A stretch of 64,000 nt of DNA from Porphyromonadaceae bacterium UBA7203 (GCA_002490725.1 DKUN01000007.1:3312-67311); one strand, 5' to 3'. Numbered from the stretch's first letter, positions 1-8,270 are shown. The notes: generated by a model from the sequence alone, not told the origin. Numbers and translations are program-made.

Positions 1-2
1 GG

Positions 3-833
3 GCACTGAGCGGCAATCTGTGGAACGCGCAGTGGTCATGCAACCGCTATAACGCATACTACCCGGCCACATTCGGGGCTGCAGTCTGGAGCATGTATGA
101 CTATAACCGCGGCTGCTGCGACAATATATGTTACAGCGGCGTGGCCGATATTTTCAGATTGCCCAAGTTCAGCCTGTCATTCTTCCGCTCGCAAATCAAG
201 GCCGGCACGCCGCTGATGCCAGGTGTCGAGATGCCCTATATGGTCTTCGTGGCCGGCCACTGGCTCAAGGAATCGTCCGATACGGTTGTCGTTCTGGGCA
301 ATGTCGACGAGGTTGAACTGCAGCTCAACGGCGTCACCATAGAGCGCCGTAGCCATGACAACGGGCCCGACACGCACTATGTGCCGTCGGCCGACGGCGG
401 CAACTGCCGCAACCTGCCGTCCGCACCGTTCACATTCACCGGTGTTGAATGGCAGCAAGGAGAGCTGAAGGCCATCGGCTATGCCGGCGGACGTAAAGTT
501 GCCGAGCACTCTGTTTCAACCCCCGGCGAAGCAGCCTCGCTCGCAATCGATTACTTCGAAGAGGGCAAAGCGGCTGCAAGAAACGACCTGCTTATTGTCT
601 ACGTAAGGTTTAAAGACGCCGCGGGCACTGAATTGTTCGGCGAAAACAACCGCCGGGTCACACTGCGCGCATCGGGCGGCACTATTGTCGGGCCGTCGAC
701 CCGCAGCGCCGAAGCCGGCGTGGCCTCATTTCTGGTGCGTACCGGCAACGCCGGCAAGCTGCGCCTCCACGCCGCGTCAGGCCCTCTGAGCAGTGAACTC
801 AACATGAAACTCGCCGGCAAAAATGCTTTTTAG
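3..833 (+). CDS. Glycoside hydrolase family 2 enzyme, C-terminal part (5' truncated by window)
   Basis: The frame is open to the left edge, so only about 276 C-terminal residues are present. The first residues fit the end of a GH2 TIM barrel: an N-A-Q-W stretch, then VWSMYDYNRG, then a strand leading into RLPKFSLSFFRSQ, the usual exit of GH2 barrels of the DUF4982 type. Next come two beta-rich domains, one starting near EVELQLNGVTIERR (DUF4982-like) and a last Ig-like domain (LLIVYVRFKDAAG ... ASFLVRTG) that resembles the bacterial Ig-like tail of polysaccharide-utilisation GH2 enzymes. The catalytic residues lie upstream of the window, so substrate (beta-galactoside, beta-glucuronide or beta-mannoside) cannot be told. 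The enzyme is probably periplasmic or secreted. Confidence 0.8.
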   Translation, partial: ALSGNLWNAQWSCNRYNAYYPATFGAAVWSMYDYNRGCCDNICYSGVADIFRLPKFSLSFFRSQIKAGTPLMPGVEMPYMVFVAGHWLKESSDTVVVLGNVDEVELQLNGVTIERRSHDNGPDTHYVPSADGGNCRNLPSAPFTFTGVEWQQGELKAIGYAGGRKVAEHSVSTPGEAASLAIDYFEEGKAAARNDLLIVYVRFKDAAGTELFGENNRRVTLRASGGTIVGPSTRSAEAGVASFLVRTGNAGKLRLHAASGPLSSELNMKLAGKNAF

Positions 834-845
834 CAGCGATAACAC

Positions 846-876
846 TTGCCATTTTCGACAAAGATAACTACATTTG
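846..876 (+). promoter_or_regulatory. Bacteroidota-type promoter of trpB2
   Basis: TTG at 846-848 and TACATTTG at 869-876 are separated by 20 bases and match the TTTG/TAnnTTTG promoter form of the phylum. The start codon follows 27 bases later. Confidence 0.7.
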
Positions 877-903
877 TGATTCGATAAATTCACAATCATA
901 ATA

Positions 904-2262
904 ATGGAAAAGAAACAAAAACGCTACCTGCTCCAGGAAGATGAAATTCCCCGCTACTGGTACAACATTCAGGCCGACATGGTCAATAAGCCGCTGCCGC
1001 CCCTGAATCCGTCGACACGTGAACCGCTCAAGGCCGAAGACCTCTACCCGATTTTTGCCGAGGAACTGAGCCGCCAGGAGCTTAACCAGACCGACGCCTG
1101 GATCGAGATTCCGGAGCCGGTGCGTGAAATGTATAAGTTTTACCGCTCGACGCCGCTGGTGCGCGCCTACGGCCTGGAACAGGCCCTCGGAACGCCCGCC
1201 CATATCTATTTCAAGAATGAAAGCGTCAGCCCCGTCGGCTCCCACAAGCTCAACTCAGCCATTGCGCAGGCTTATTACTGCAAGCAGGAGGGTGTAACCA
1301 ACGTCACGACCGAAACCGGCGCGGGCCAGTGGGGTACGGCACTGTCATATGCCGCGCGTGTATTCGGCCTGGAGGCCGCAGTCTATCAGGTCAAGGTCAG
1401 CTACGAGCAGAAGCCCTATCGCCGGAGCATGATGCAGGTGTTCGGCGCACAGGTAACGCCCTCGCCCTCCATGTCGACCAGCGCCGGCAAGGATATACTG
1501 ACCGCCATGCCCCATCATCAGGGCTCGCTCGGCACGGCGATTTCCGAAGCCGTAGAGCTTGCTCGCGAAACTCCTAACTGCAAATACACGCTCGGCTCCG
1601 TACTGAGCCACGTGACGCTGCACCAGACCGTAATTGGTCTTGAAGCCGAAAAACAGATGGAAATGGCGGGCGAATATCCCGACATTGTTATCGGCTGTTT
1701 CGGCGGCGGTTCGAACTTCGGCGGCATATCATTTCCGTTCATGCGCCACAATATCCTGGAGGGCAAGCAGACGCGATTCATTGCCGCCGAGCCGGCTTCG
1801 TGCCCGAAGCTGACCCGCGGAAAGTTCCGCTACGACTTCGGCGACACCGCAGGCTACACGCCGCTGCTGCCCATGTTCACCCTCGGCCATGATTTCATGC
1901 CCTCCAACATCCATGCCGGCGGCCTGCGCTACCATGGAGCCGGGGTCATTGTTTCCCAGCTGCTGAAAGACGGGCTCATGGAGGCCGTCGACATCGATCA
2001 GCTGGAATCGTTCGAGGCCGGATGCCTCTTTGCCAAGTCGGAAGGCATCATTCCGGCGCCCGAGTCGTGTCATGCTATCGCCGCCACCATGCGCGAGGCG
2101 CTGAAGTGCAAGGAATCGGGCGAAGAGAAAGTGATTTTGTTCAACCTGTCGGGCCACGGGTTAATCGACATGGCGTCATACGACAAATACTTGTCGGGCG
2201 ACATTCAGAATTTCACCATCAGCGACAAGGATATTGACGACAACCTGTCGAAACTCGACTGA
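904..2262 (+). CDS. trpB: Tryptophan synthase beta chain, TrpB2 type
   Basis: A 452-residue PLP enzyme that condenses indole with L-serine to make tryptophan. The PLP lysine is K115 in VGSHKLNSA, the TETGAGQWG loop carries the catalytic glutamate, and a glycine-rich phosphate-binding loop GCFGGGSNFGG lies near residue 265. The N-terminal extension (PRYWYNIQADM ... PLPPLNPSTREPL) and the total length near 450 residues, against about 400 for TrpB1, place it in the TrpB2 subfamily (TIGR01415). TrpB2 members often lack a neighbouring trpA, and none is present here. TrpB2 enzymes are thought to act alone on free indole, for instance in salvage of indole in the gut; that role here is inference. It has its own promoter and a strong terminator at 2283-2334, so it is probably monocistronic. 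Confidence 0.95.
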   Translation: MEKKQKRYLLQEDEIPRYWYNIQADMVNKPLPPLNPSTREPLKAEDLYPIFAEELSRQELNQTDAWIEIPEPVREMYKFYRSTPLVRAYGLEQALGTPAHIYFKNESVSPVGSHKLNSAIAQAYYCKQEGVTNVTTETGAGQWGTALSYAARVFGLEAAVYQVKVSYEQKPYRRSMMQVFGAQVTPSPSMSTSAGKDILTAMPHHQGSLGTAISEAVELARETPNCKYTLGSVLSHVTLHQTVIGLEAEKQMEMAGEYPDIVIGCFGGGSNFGGISFPFMRHNILEGKQTRFIAAEPASCPKLTRGKFRYDFGDTAGYTPLLPMFTLGHDFMPSNIHAGGLRYHGAGVIVSQLLKDGLMEAVDIDQLESFEAGCLFAKSEGIIPAPESCHAIAATMREALKCKESGEEKVILFNLSGHGLIDMASYDKYLSGDIQNFTISDKDIDDNLSKLD

Positions 2263-2282
2263 CAGCCTCGCAAAAATAGAAA

Positions 2283-2334
2283 ACGCGCGCCACGTTCCGT
2301 CGTCGCTGACGGCTGTGGCGCGCGTCGTTTTTTT
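2283..2334 (+). terminator. Strong hairpin terminator between convergent genes
   Basis: Perfect 11-base inverted repeat (2283-2293 and 2315-2325) followed by a T-run on the plus strand at 2328-2334. On the minus strand the hairpin is followed by TTTTCTATTTTT, so it probably ends transcription of both trpB2 and the convergent lipoprotein gene. Confidence 0.85.
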
Positions 2335-2683
2335 ACTGCCTCCGGTAATTGACGGTCATCCGGTCTCTGACGAGTGTCAGGGTGCTGTCGGTCATCTGCT
2401 CAATGACAAGAGTGTCGGCAAATTCTATTGTCGTATGATTGCCGATGCTTTTGCCTGTCAGAATCAGTTTATCGCCCGACTGCGACCAGGTTTCATACTG
2501 CAGGGTGGCCATGTTGACCGACGAGGCCTTGCCTCCTTTTTCCAGACAGAAGCCCTGGACCATCTCTTCCATTCCCGGAACGGGCTCGACCCAGGTTCCT
2601 TCAATGCCGTTGTTTTCACAGGCCGTCAACGTCACCGCTGCCATAACGCCACACAAAGTTTTAAGAATAGCTTTTGCTGTCAT
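2333..2683 (-). CDS. Small lipoprotein, lipocalin-like
   Basis: 116 residues from the ATG at 2683. This start is chosen because it gives a clean lipoprotein signal peptide (MTAKAILKTLCGVMAAVTLTAC), whereas the longer frame has 41 unlikely residues in front. The lipobox is L-T-A-C with the acylated cysteine near residue 22. The mature part begins with I-E-G-T-W and continues as short beta strands ending in LTLVRDRMTVNYRR, the layout of the small Bacteroidales lipocalin-like family in which G-x-W opens the barrel. No ligand can be named. Its 3' end touches the shared terminator with trpB2. Confidence 0.7.
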   Translation of the reverse strand: MTAKAILKTLCGVMAAVTLTACENNGIEGTWVEPVPGMEEMVQGFCLEKGGKASSVNMATLQYETWSQSGDKLILTGKSIGNHTTIEFADTLVIEQMTDSTLTLVRDRMTVNYRRQ

Positions 2684-2873
2684 AATTGTTTCGTCGCTTT
2701 CCAGTTCCTGAAAGCATTTGATATCAGATATTACAGGTTTATAGATTAGAGAACCATGGAACTGCAATGTTTCTCCGTCGTCGGGCAATGCCTCTGTCGA
2801 GAACACGTTGATTCAGTAAAGTTACGGCTTTCGGCCGATACGGGCAAGGGTTTAACTCTTTTTAATACAGACA

Positions 2874-2914
2874 AAAGCGTAACGAAAGCCGTTCAGGTCG
2901 ATTCGTTACGCTTT
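2874..2914 (-). terminator. Hairpin downstream of the large secreted protein gene
   Basis: Perfect 13-base inverted repeat (2874-2886 and 2902-2914) with a 15-base loop, about 50 bases past the stop codon of the gene ending at 2962. Read on the minus strand it is followed by a short T-rich stretch (CTTTTGTCTGTATT), so it is a likely but not ideal intrinsic terminator. Confidence 0.55.
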
Positions 2915-2961
2915 ATGGTTGAATCCGCAGAGTCAGCGGACGGTAAAAGGCGTGGCCGCGA

Positions 2962-5250
2962 TTACTTCAGCAGCGACTTGCTTACGTTGCCGTCGGCACC
3001 CTTGACAATGACAATGCCCTTGGCCGAGCAGTTGACGCGGCGGCCGCTGAGGTCGTAGATTTCAGCTGCGCCATTGCCGCCGGCAATGATTTCGCTGATG
3101 CCCGACTGCACGGCCTTGACCGGAATAGTCACCTCAACGCCGGGGCCGCTCACCTTGACAACTCCGTCGACGGCATTGCTGCCTGCACGGCTTACGGTGA
3201 GCTTACACTCGTCATAGCGGCCCGCTACGGTGGCGCTCAGACCTTCGGGAACCTCTACGCTCAGCTTGCTGCCGTCGTAGTAGCTGCCAAGCATGGCAAC
3301 GGCTTCAGCGTCGTCAGCGCCCAGTTCCAGACCCTCGCAGTCGGTGGTCAGCCAGGGATATTCAGCCTCCAGGCCGATTGCGAACGCGCCGGCAGGATCG
3401 TAATAATCGCCATTGGCATAGTAGGTCATAGGCTTGAGGTTATAGTAGGGGTCATCGCCGCGGAAAGTGCCGTGGCCGTTAAGTCTGATTTCATTGAGGA
3501 TGTAGCCTAACACGTAGCTCTCGCCGGAGGGCATTGACTGGTAGGGCGCAAAGAAATCTACCTTGTCGGAACGGAAACCCGAGAAGAAAACAAAGTAGGC
3601 CGGATGTTTGTCGGTAGCCTTGACCACAACCGACTCGTCGAAGTCGAAGGGGAAACAGAGAGAGGCCCGGATGCCCTTGTCGAGACCAAGTACCTCAGAG
3701 CCCATGATAGTGTCGGTAGCAATTACGGTCAGACTCTCGAAGTCGCGGCTCATTTCTTCGTTTACGCCATAGATTGTTGCTGCAAATTTAGCATCGTCTG
3801 CAATCTTGCCGAATCCATAAACAGTAACACCGTTGACAACCAGAGGAGCGGCGGTAGGCATCAGGAGGTTGGCGAGACCTTCGAGGTGAGCAAAGTTGCC
3901 TTCGATCACATCGTCAGGATTCTTAATAGAGTAATTGAGCCAGAAACGGTCGGAGTTGACGTTATAGCCGAACACGGGCAGAGCATAGTCGCCGATGGTT
4001 TGCTCGTCGACCATCAGAGGCGCAAAGCCATCGGTATTGTAAGCGAACGACAGCAGCGAAGCCTCGAACTCAGAACCATCTTCAAGGGTGCGCTCGGCCT
4101 TGCCACCGGCCTGCATGTACACGTGGCCGGGCATGTAGCTGGCCGGAGTTGCCTTAGGAGCCGTTGCGGTCAGCATGGGAGGCCTGAAGAAGTTGTTGCG
4201 CTTGAACTCGTCGGTCGAATAGTCGGGCACGAAAGTCAGGGTCAGTTCTTCGGCATTGTCGGAGTGAGCCTCACGGCCGGTAATCGGGTCGGTGTAGGTC
4301 CATGTGTACACTGCGTTATCCTCACTCGAGTTGTTATACCAGGTAATAGGCTCGAAAACCGGGTGGATGGCTATATCGGCCATCAGGCCGCTGAAGTTCT
4401 CTTCGCGGGTCAGACCCCAGTAGAGCGTCGAAGCCGGCTCGATGTAGCTGACATTGTCAAGCGAGGGCAAGCCCACCGAAATCTCGTCGATACAGATGGT
4501 GTTGCCGTCAGCGCCGACTACACGGAAGGCGAACTGAACGGTCTTGCCGACATAGGCCGACAGATCTTCAGAGCGCTTCTGCAGGCCCGTGAATTCCAGG
4601 TCTAACAGTTCGTCGATCGACTTATCCTTGTAGTCATTGGCAAAGTCGCGGAGCAACTCCCAGTCGCCGCCTTCAGGCTTGGCCAGCACCTGCAGGGTCT
4701 CGGCAACAATCTTGTCGCCGTCGTAGACCATGTTGTCCCAGTCAATATTATCAATGCTGAAAATATAGAACGGCGACAGATACACGTGATAGGCCAACTC
4801 CTCGCCATCTTCAATAGTTACGGCGGGCGAGATAAGCCATTCGTCCTGCTGCAGAGCCGAGTAGTTGACACCATACATTACGCGGCCGTCAGAGGGCACG
4901 ATTTCATAAACAGAACCCGAAGGGGTCCAGCCATAGCTGCGGTCAATTCCGGTCTTGGATTCAACGGTCCAGCCTTCGGGAGTCCAGTCGTTCGAAGAGC
5001 CGTCCCAGCCTTCGAAACTTTCAAAAAGCGACAGCTCTTCGGCCGCGCGGCTTGCCACGGCAGCAGCCTTTGCGGCATGCTTGAGTTGAATCTTGTTGGA
5101 GCCGCGATCATCCGTAAAGTGAATGCGCTTTACGCCCGAATGCTCAGTCATGGTCACACCATTTGCCAGTTTGCGCGACGTCGGCGCAGGCGAGGCGGCC
5201 ATGGCAAGAGTTGCTGCACAAAACAGCCCTGCGAGTAAATATTGCTTCAT
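2962..5250 (-). CDS. Secreted multidomain protein with choice-of-anchor J-like domain and type IX-like sorting tail
   Basis: 762 residues. A signal peptide (MKQYLLAGLFCAATLAMA) is followed by a short linker, then a cleaved-adhesin/choice-of-anchor J-like domain from about residue 95 (LFESFEGWDG, then PEGWTVESKTG, then DEWLISPAVTI and QFAFRVVG). The middle is unassigned and beta-rich. The last 80 residues hold a beta sandwich and then AEIYDLSGRRVN ... KGIVIVKGADGN, which matches the type A C-terminal sorting signal of type IX secretion substrates. Members of this class are exported to the surface or surroundings; the binding target is unknown. No GldK-N or PorV genes lie in the window. It is flanked by non-coding DNA on both sides and looks monocistronic. 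Confidence 0.8.
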   Translation of the reverse strand: MKQYLLAGLFCAATLAMAASPAPTSRKLANGVTMTEHSGVKRIHFTDDRGSNKIQLKHAAKAAAVASRAAEELSLFESFEGWDGSSNDWTPEGWTVESKTGIDRSYGWTPSGSVYEIVPSDGRVMYGVNYSALQQDEWLISPAVTIEDGEELAYHVYLSPFYIFSIDNIDWDNMVYDGDKIVAETLQVLAKPEGGDWELLRDFANDYKDKSIDELLDLEFTGLQKRSEDLSAYVGKTVQFAFRVVGADGNTICIDEISVGLPSLDNVSYIEPASTLYWGLTREENFSGLMADIAIHPVFEPITWYNNSSEDNAVYTWTYTDPITGREAHSDNAEELTLTFVPDYSTDEFKRNNFFRPPMLTATAPKATPASYMPGHVYMQAGGKAERTLEDGSEFEASLLSFAYNTDGFAPLMVDEQTIGDYALPVFGYNVNSDRFWLNYSIKNPDDVIEGNFAHLEGLANLLMPTAAPLVVNGVTVYGFGKIADDAKFAATIYGVNEEMSRDFESLTVIATDTIMGSEVLGLDKGIRASLCFPFDFDESVVVKATDKHPAYFVFFSGFRSDKVDFFAPYQSMPSGESYVLGYILNEIRLNGHGTFRGDDPYYNLKPMTYYANGDYYDPAGAFAIGLEAEYPWLTTDCEGLELGADDAEAVAMLGSYYDGSKLSVEVPEGLSATVAGRYDECKLTVSRAGSNAVDGVVKVSGPGVEVTIPVKAVQSGISEIIAGGNGAAEIYDLSGRRVNCSAKGIVIVKGADGNVSKSLLK

Positions 5251-5296
5251 TTGGAAAATAATAGATGGATTGGTTATAATTTGTGATTTATTTTTG

Positions 5297-5304
5297 CAAA
5301 TATA
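5297..5304 (-). promoter_or_regulatory. -7 element before the secreted protein gene
   Basis: TATATTTG on the minus strand, 46 bases before the start codon, fits the phylum -7 box. No clear TTTG box is seen at the expected distance. Confidence 0.4.
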
Positions 5305-5347
5305 CGCAGATTATTTAATATTTATGTTGTATAGCATATAAGAACTT

Positions 5348-6040
5348 CTAATATCCTAACAAATTCAGTAGAAATGGCGACAGCAGCGCGGTCAAAATAC
5401 CGTTTAGGGTCAAACCCAGCGACGAAAAGGCTCCATAGCGGTCGCTCTTCTCCATGGCGGCGGCAGTGCCGACGGCATGTGCGGCCGTGCCGATCGAAAG
5501 GCCGGTTGCCATCGGACTCGTAATGCGGCTCATGCTTACTATTTTAAATCCGGCCATACCGCCGAAAATGCCGGTACACACCACCACGGCGGCCGTCAGC
5601 GCCGGAATGCCGCCGAGCGCCGACGATATCTCCATGGCTATAGGCGTGGTGACCGCCTTGGGCGCCAGAGAGATTATCACCTCGCGGCTTGCGCCGAGCA
5701 TTTCGGCGATGATCACCACCGACACCAGCCCGGCCACGCATCCCGCCAGCTCGGCCAGCAGCAGCGGAATCACCTGCTTGCGTATGGTTGAAAGCTGGCG
5801 ATAGAGCGGCACTCCAAGTGCCACCACAGCCGGCTTGAGCCAGAATTCGATATACTCGCCCCCGGCCTTATACGTGTCGTAGTCGACCCCGGTGCCCATC
5901 AGCACGCATATTATCACGACAATAGATATCAGAATCGGATTAAACAGCTTAACGCCGAGCTTTCTGCCGAGCCACTGCGACCCCAGATAGGTCATAAACG
6001 TCAGCGCTATGAGAAAAAACGGATTAGTGAAGAAGTCCAT
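5348..6040 (-). CDS. lrgB: LrgB/CidB family membrane protein
   Basis: 230 residues made almost wholly of hydrophobic helices, with the family signature around KAVTTPIAMEISSALGG and the later SRITSPMATGLSIGTAAHAVGTA stretch. Length matches LrgB/YohK (about 230). LrgB works with the small LrgA protein; the pair was first described as modulators of murein hydrolase export in Staphylococcus, and plant and bacterial relatives transport glycolate or pyruvate. Which of these applies here cannot be told. Its start overlaps the end of lrgA by 17 bases, so the two are co-translated. Convergence or operon with the next gene is excluded by the 97-base gap with a promoter-like element. Confidence 0.9.
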   Translation of the reverse strand: MDFFTNPFFLIALTFMTYLGSQWLGRKLGVKLFNPILISIVVIICVLMGTGVDYDTYKAGGEYIEFWLKPAVVALGVPLYRQLSTIRKQVIPLLLAELAGCVAGLVSVVIIAEMLGASREVIISLAPKAVTTPIAMEISSALGGIPALTAAVVVCTGIFGGMAGFKIVSMSRITSPMATGLSIGTAAHAVGTAAAMEKSDRYGAFSSLGLTLNGILTALLSPFLLNLLGY

Positions 6041-6380
6041 GGCCGACGGTTTTGCGCGTTATCTGATGTGTCCAGCCTGTAACGGCTATTATGATGACTG
6101 TGCTGCCTATCGTAGCGCCGACTATCGGCAGCCACTGCTCGCTGATAATGCCGAGACAGCGCATCAGGCCCACTCCTGCGGGCACAAAAAAGAAGCCGAT
6201 GTTATGAACCAGAAAGTCGGCAAACTTCTCTACCATGTTCAGCTTCACGATGCCACACTTGAGCGAAAGCGCAAGCAACAGCATGCCTATGATACTCGAT
6301 GGCACACCCGTGCCCGTGAGCCATTCCACCAGTTCTCCGAGCGCCAGAAATAAAAAAAGCACTCCACATTGAATAATCAT
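6024..6380 (-). CDS. lrgA: LrgA/CidA family holin-like protein
   Basis: 118 residues with four predicted membrane helices. Family residues are seen in GVPSSIIGMLLLALSLKCGIVK and FFVPAGVGLMRCLG, which match the conserved P-G-(S)-I-x-G-M and F-x-P-x-G-V-G motifs of LrgA. It is first in the lrgAB operon. A TAACTTTG -7 element lies at 6435-6442 on the minus strand, 54 bases before the start. Confidence 0.9.
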   Translation of the reverse strand: MIIQCGVLFLFLALGELVEWLTGTGVPSSIIGMLLLALSLKCGIVKLNMVEKFADFLVHNIGFFFVPAGVGLMRCLGIISEQWLPIVGATIGSTVIIIAVTGWTHQITRKTVGHGLLH

Positions 6381-6434
6381 TTGATTGTCAAACTAATTGA
6401 ATTAAACATTATCTTAATTACCTTAATGGAACTG

Positions 6435-6442
6435 CAAAGTTA
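6435..6442 (-). promoter_or_regulatory. -7 element of lrgAB
   Basis: TAACTTTGC on the minus strand is the commonest form of the phylum -7 box. The -33 region is AT-rich without a clear TTTG. Confidence 0.5.
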
Positions 6443-6525
6443 CATACTTTTTTTAATAAAAAATTACGGTTCTCGGAGCAAAAAAGGTGAATTTCTGCGT
6501 TTTAAACTGAGCCATAACGCATTAA

Positions 6526-6747
6526 ACAGAAAACCTCGGAAATAGTAACGATGGCAATATTGAGAAGCGAACCTCGTTCCACCTGAGTAGGCACACATTC
6601 GCAGTATTAGCCTTGAACTATGGTATGCCGATAGAAAGTGTAAGCAAGATTCTCGGACATACCAACATTACGACAACGCAGATTTACGCCAAGGTAACAA
6701 ACGCAAGTTTTATATGCGAATTGTTACGGTTCTTTTATACACGATGA
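6526..6747 (+). pseudogene. C-terminal remnant of a tyrosine recombinase (integrase)
   Basis: The frame is open from 6526 to a TGA at 6745-6747 and has no start codon. From 6577 it reads FHLSRHTFAVLALNYG, then MPIESVSKILGHTNITTTQ, then IYAKVTN. This is the C-terminal catalytic part of a phage-type integrase: H-x-x-R is in HLSRH, the second histidine is in LGHTN, and the nucleophilic tyrosine is in QIYAK. Everything before the box II histidine, including the first catalytic arginine and the core-binding domain, is missing. After the tyrosine the frame runs into 13 unrelated residues. It is a scar of the mobile element that carried the AT-rich cargo that follows. Confidence 0.8.
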
Positions 6748-6757
6748 AAATGTAATG

Positions 6758-7948
6758 CTATTGTTTCTCTACAGGTGGTAAACTTTGGAAGTGCCTTGTT
6801 GCCCACACTTGAATAAGGAATATAACGCTTATACAAACAGCTATTTTATAAGGTCCTACAATATCATATGCTCCAAAAAATGTTTCGGCAAGAGGTAAAA
6901 TAATGATCGGCGATATAAATTGCCCCAAATACAATGCTGCAGACAGTAAAGGCATTACCGTAGTTGCAGAGTTCTTTCCGCCTTTGATAGAGGCAATGGT
7001 CATAAGATAAGGTACACCCACACCATTAGCCAGCCCAATAAATGCCGAGCCGACTAAAATCATTGCCATATTGCTTGCTCCGGCATAAAACGAGTAACCG
7101 ATAATGAGTGCAAAGGGTGGGAAGAACTTAATTGTAGTACGAAATTTCCCCATCATCTTACCAAACACCAATCCAACAAAAAATGCGAGCAGGTCAAGAG
7201 CCACCATCAATAGGGTAATAATCCCTGTGTCAATCCCTAATTGTTTGCCCGTGATAATGGCAAAGTTGGTTGGAAACACAAAAAACACCATAGTCAGCAA
7301 TAACATACCAATTACCGAAGGATGGAATTTCAGCAGTTGGCGTGGAACAAATTCCTTTCCTCGTTTGTTGGATGAACCTAATTTTTCATTAGGCAGGAAA
7401 CGAAGAATCATAAAGAGTGCCACCAATCCAAATACATAGACAAGGAAAGCATAATTCCATTCAATAGATGCCAAAACTCCGGCAAGCAGTGTTCCGACAA
7501 CACCGCCCATCTGATTCATAGCAGCCGACAGCCCCATTAATCTGGCTTGCTCTTCAGGAGGATAAAAATAGGACAACAGACCTGTTGAAAGTGGCATAAT
7601 CAAACCGACACTGACACCTAATAAAGCTCTCATTACTAACAGAACATTCAGATTGTCAATAAAAAAGCATCCTGTTCCTGCTACAACATATAGGAGTAAT
7701 CCAATAGTTGCGATTGTTCGTGTACGCCAAACTTTGCTTATTTGCAGAAAGAACATATTGGTAATGATGATAAAGAGTGCTGGGAGACTAATTATCATTT
7801 GTACTAAAATGTCGGGCGAAGATGCAAAATGTTCTTTGATGATACCCATAGCAGGAGCGATTGCTGCCGCTGCCATAACTGTAAGAAGCGACATAGAAAG
7901 AATAGTCGCCGTTACCATTTTTGAAGGTTTGCTCATGTCATTAATCAT
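6758..7948 (-). CDS. MFS drug efflux-type transporter
   Basis: 396 residues with about 12 predicted membrane helices, the layout of the major facilitator superfamily. N-terminal half: PAMGIIKEHFASS in the first loop, and the motif A region at loop 2-3 is degenerate (LQISKVWRTRTIATIGL). MGLSAAMNQMGGVVGTLLAG in helix 5 fits the antiporter motif C region of drug exporters. A long loop (NEKLGSSNKRGKEFVP) divides the halves. DNA is clearly AT-richer than the neighbours, and it sits next to an integrase remnant, so it was probably acquired. Starts at 7948 and at codon 5 (MSKPSK) are both possible. Expression is probably controlled by the leader at 7949-8021. The substrate cannot be read from sequence. 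Confidence 0.85.
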   Translation of the reverse strand: MINDMSKPSKMVTATILSMSLLTVMAAAAIAPAMGIIKEHFASSPDILVQMIISLPALFIIITNMFFLQISKVWRTRTIATIGLLLYVVAGTGCFFIDNLNVLLVMRALLGVSVGLIMPLSTGLLSYFYPPEEQARLMGLSAAMNQMGGVVGTLLAGVLASIEWNYAFLVYVFGLVALFMILRFLPNEKLGSSNKRGKEFVPRQLLKFHPSVIGMLLLTMVFFVFPTNFAIITGKQLGIDTGIITLLMVALDLLAFFVGLVFGKMMGKFRTTIKFFPPFALIIGYSFYAGASNMAMILVGSAFIGLANGVGVPYLMTIASIKGGKNSATTVMPLLSAALYLGQFISPIIILPLAETFFGAYDIVGPYKIAVCISVIFLIQVWATRHFQSLPPVEKQ

Positions 7949-7959
7949 ATTTACGCATT

Positions 7960-8011
7960 AAAAAAGTGCCCAACCACAAATCAACTAGATTTACGTGGTT
8001 GGACACTACAT
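7960..8011 (-). promoter_or_regulatory. Attenuator-like leader: start-stop ORF and intrinsic terminator before the MFS gene
   Basis: On the minus strand, 7995-8007 pairs with 7965-7977 in a 13-pair stem with one U-G wobble. The loop holds a further 5-pair stem (7978-7982 with 7988-7992), and a run of U (7964-7960) follows directly, all within 12 bases of the MFS start codon. The mismatch is a wobble only in the minus-strand RNA, which argues the structure works in that RNA. An AUG immediately followed by UAG (8011-8006) overlaps the first two bases of the stem, so a ribosome there would cover the 5' arm and stop the terminator forming. No other minus-strand gene lies upstream that would need a terminator here. 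Confidence 0.6.
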
Positions 8012-8027
8012 GTTGTTTTTACGGGTG

Positions 8028-8059
8028 CAAAGTTCCCAAAAATAATTAGAACGGCCAAA
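8028..8059 (-). promoter_or_regulatory. Promoter of the MFS transporter leader
   Basis: Minus-strand TTTG (8059-8056) and GAACTTTG (8035-8028) are 20 bases apart. Predicted transcription start is near 8021, which gives a leader of about 73 bases. Confidence 0.6.
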
Positions 8060-8141
8060 TTTTTCCTTCATTTTTTCTGAGGTAAGAATATTACATCAGC
8101 AATTCATCAAATCAACAAATTTTCATCAACCTTAAAACCGT

Positions 8142-8270
8142 ATGAAACAGGCTCCGAGGAGAGACGGAATAAGCCCAACAGCAACATATCGGACAATAAT
8201 GAAATACGATGCAGGGCTGCATACCGTAATACCGACCTTACTGCACAACGGCAGGCAGTCCTGCTTGTAA
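8142..8270 (+). CDS. 42-residue mini-ORF in the accessory island
   Basis: An uninterrupted frame from ATG to TAA encodes 42 residues starting MKQAPRRDGISPTATYRTIM and ending in a Cys-Leu pair. It is basic at the N-terminus and has no membrane segment. No family is recognised. Its setting, between an exporter and a truncated acetyltransferase in an AT-rich patch with an integrase scar, suggests a small gene or remnant of the mobile element. There is no clear ribosome binding site, which is common in this phylum. The 87 bases from 8271 to 8357 hold nothing recognisable. Confidence 0.35.
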   Translation: MKQAPRRDGISPTATYRTIMKYDAGLHTVIPTLLHNGRQSCL

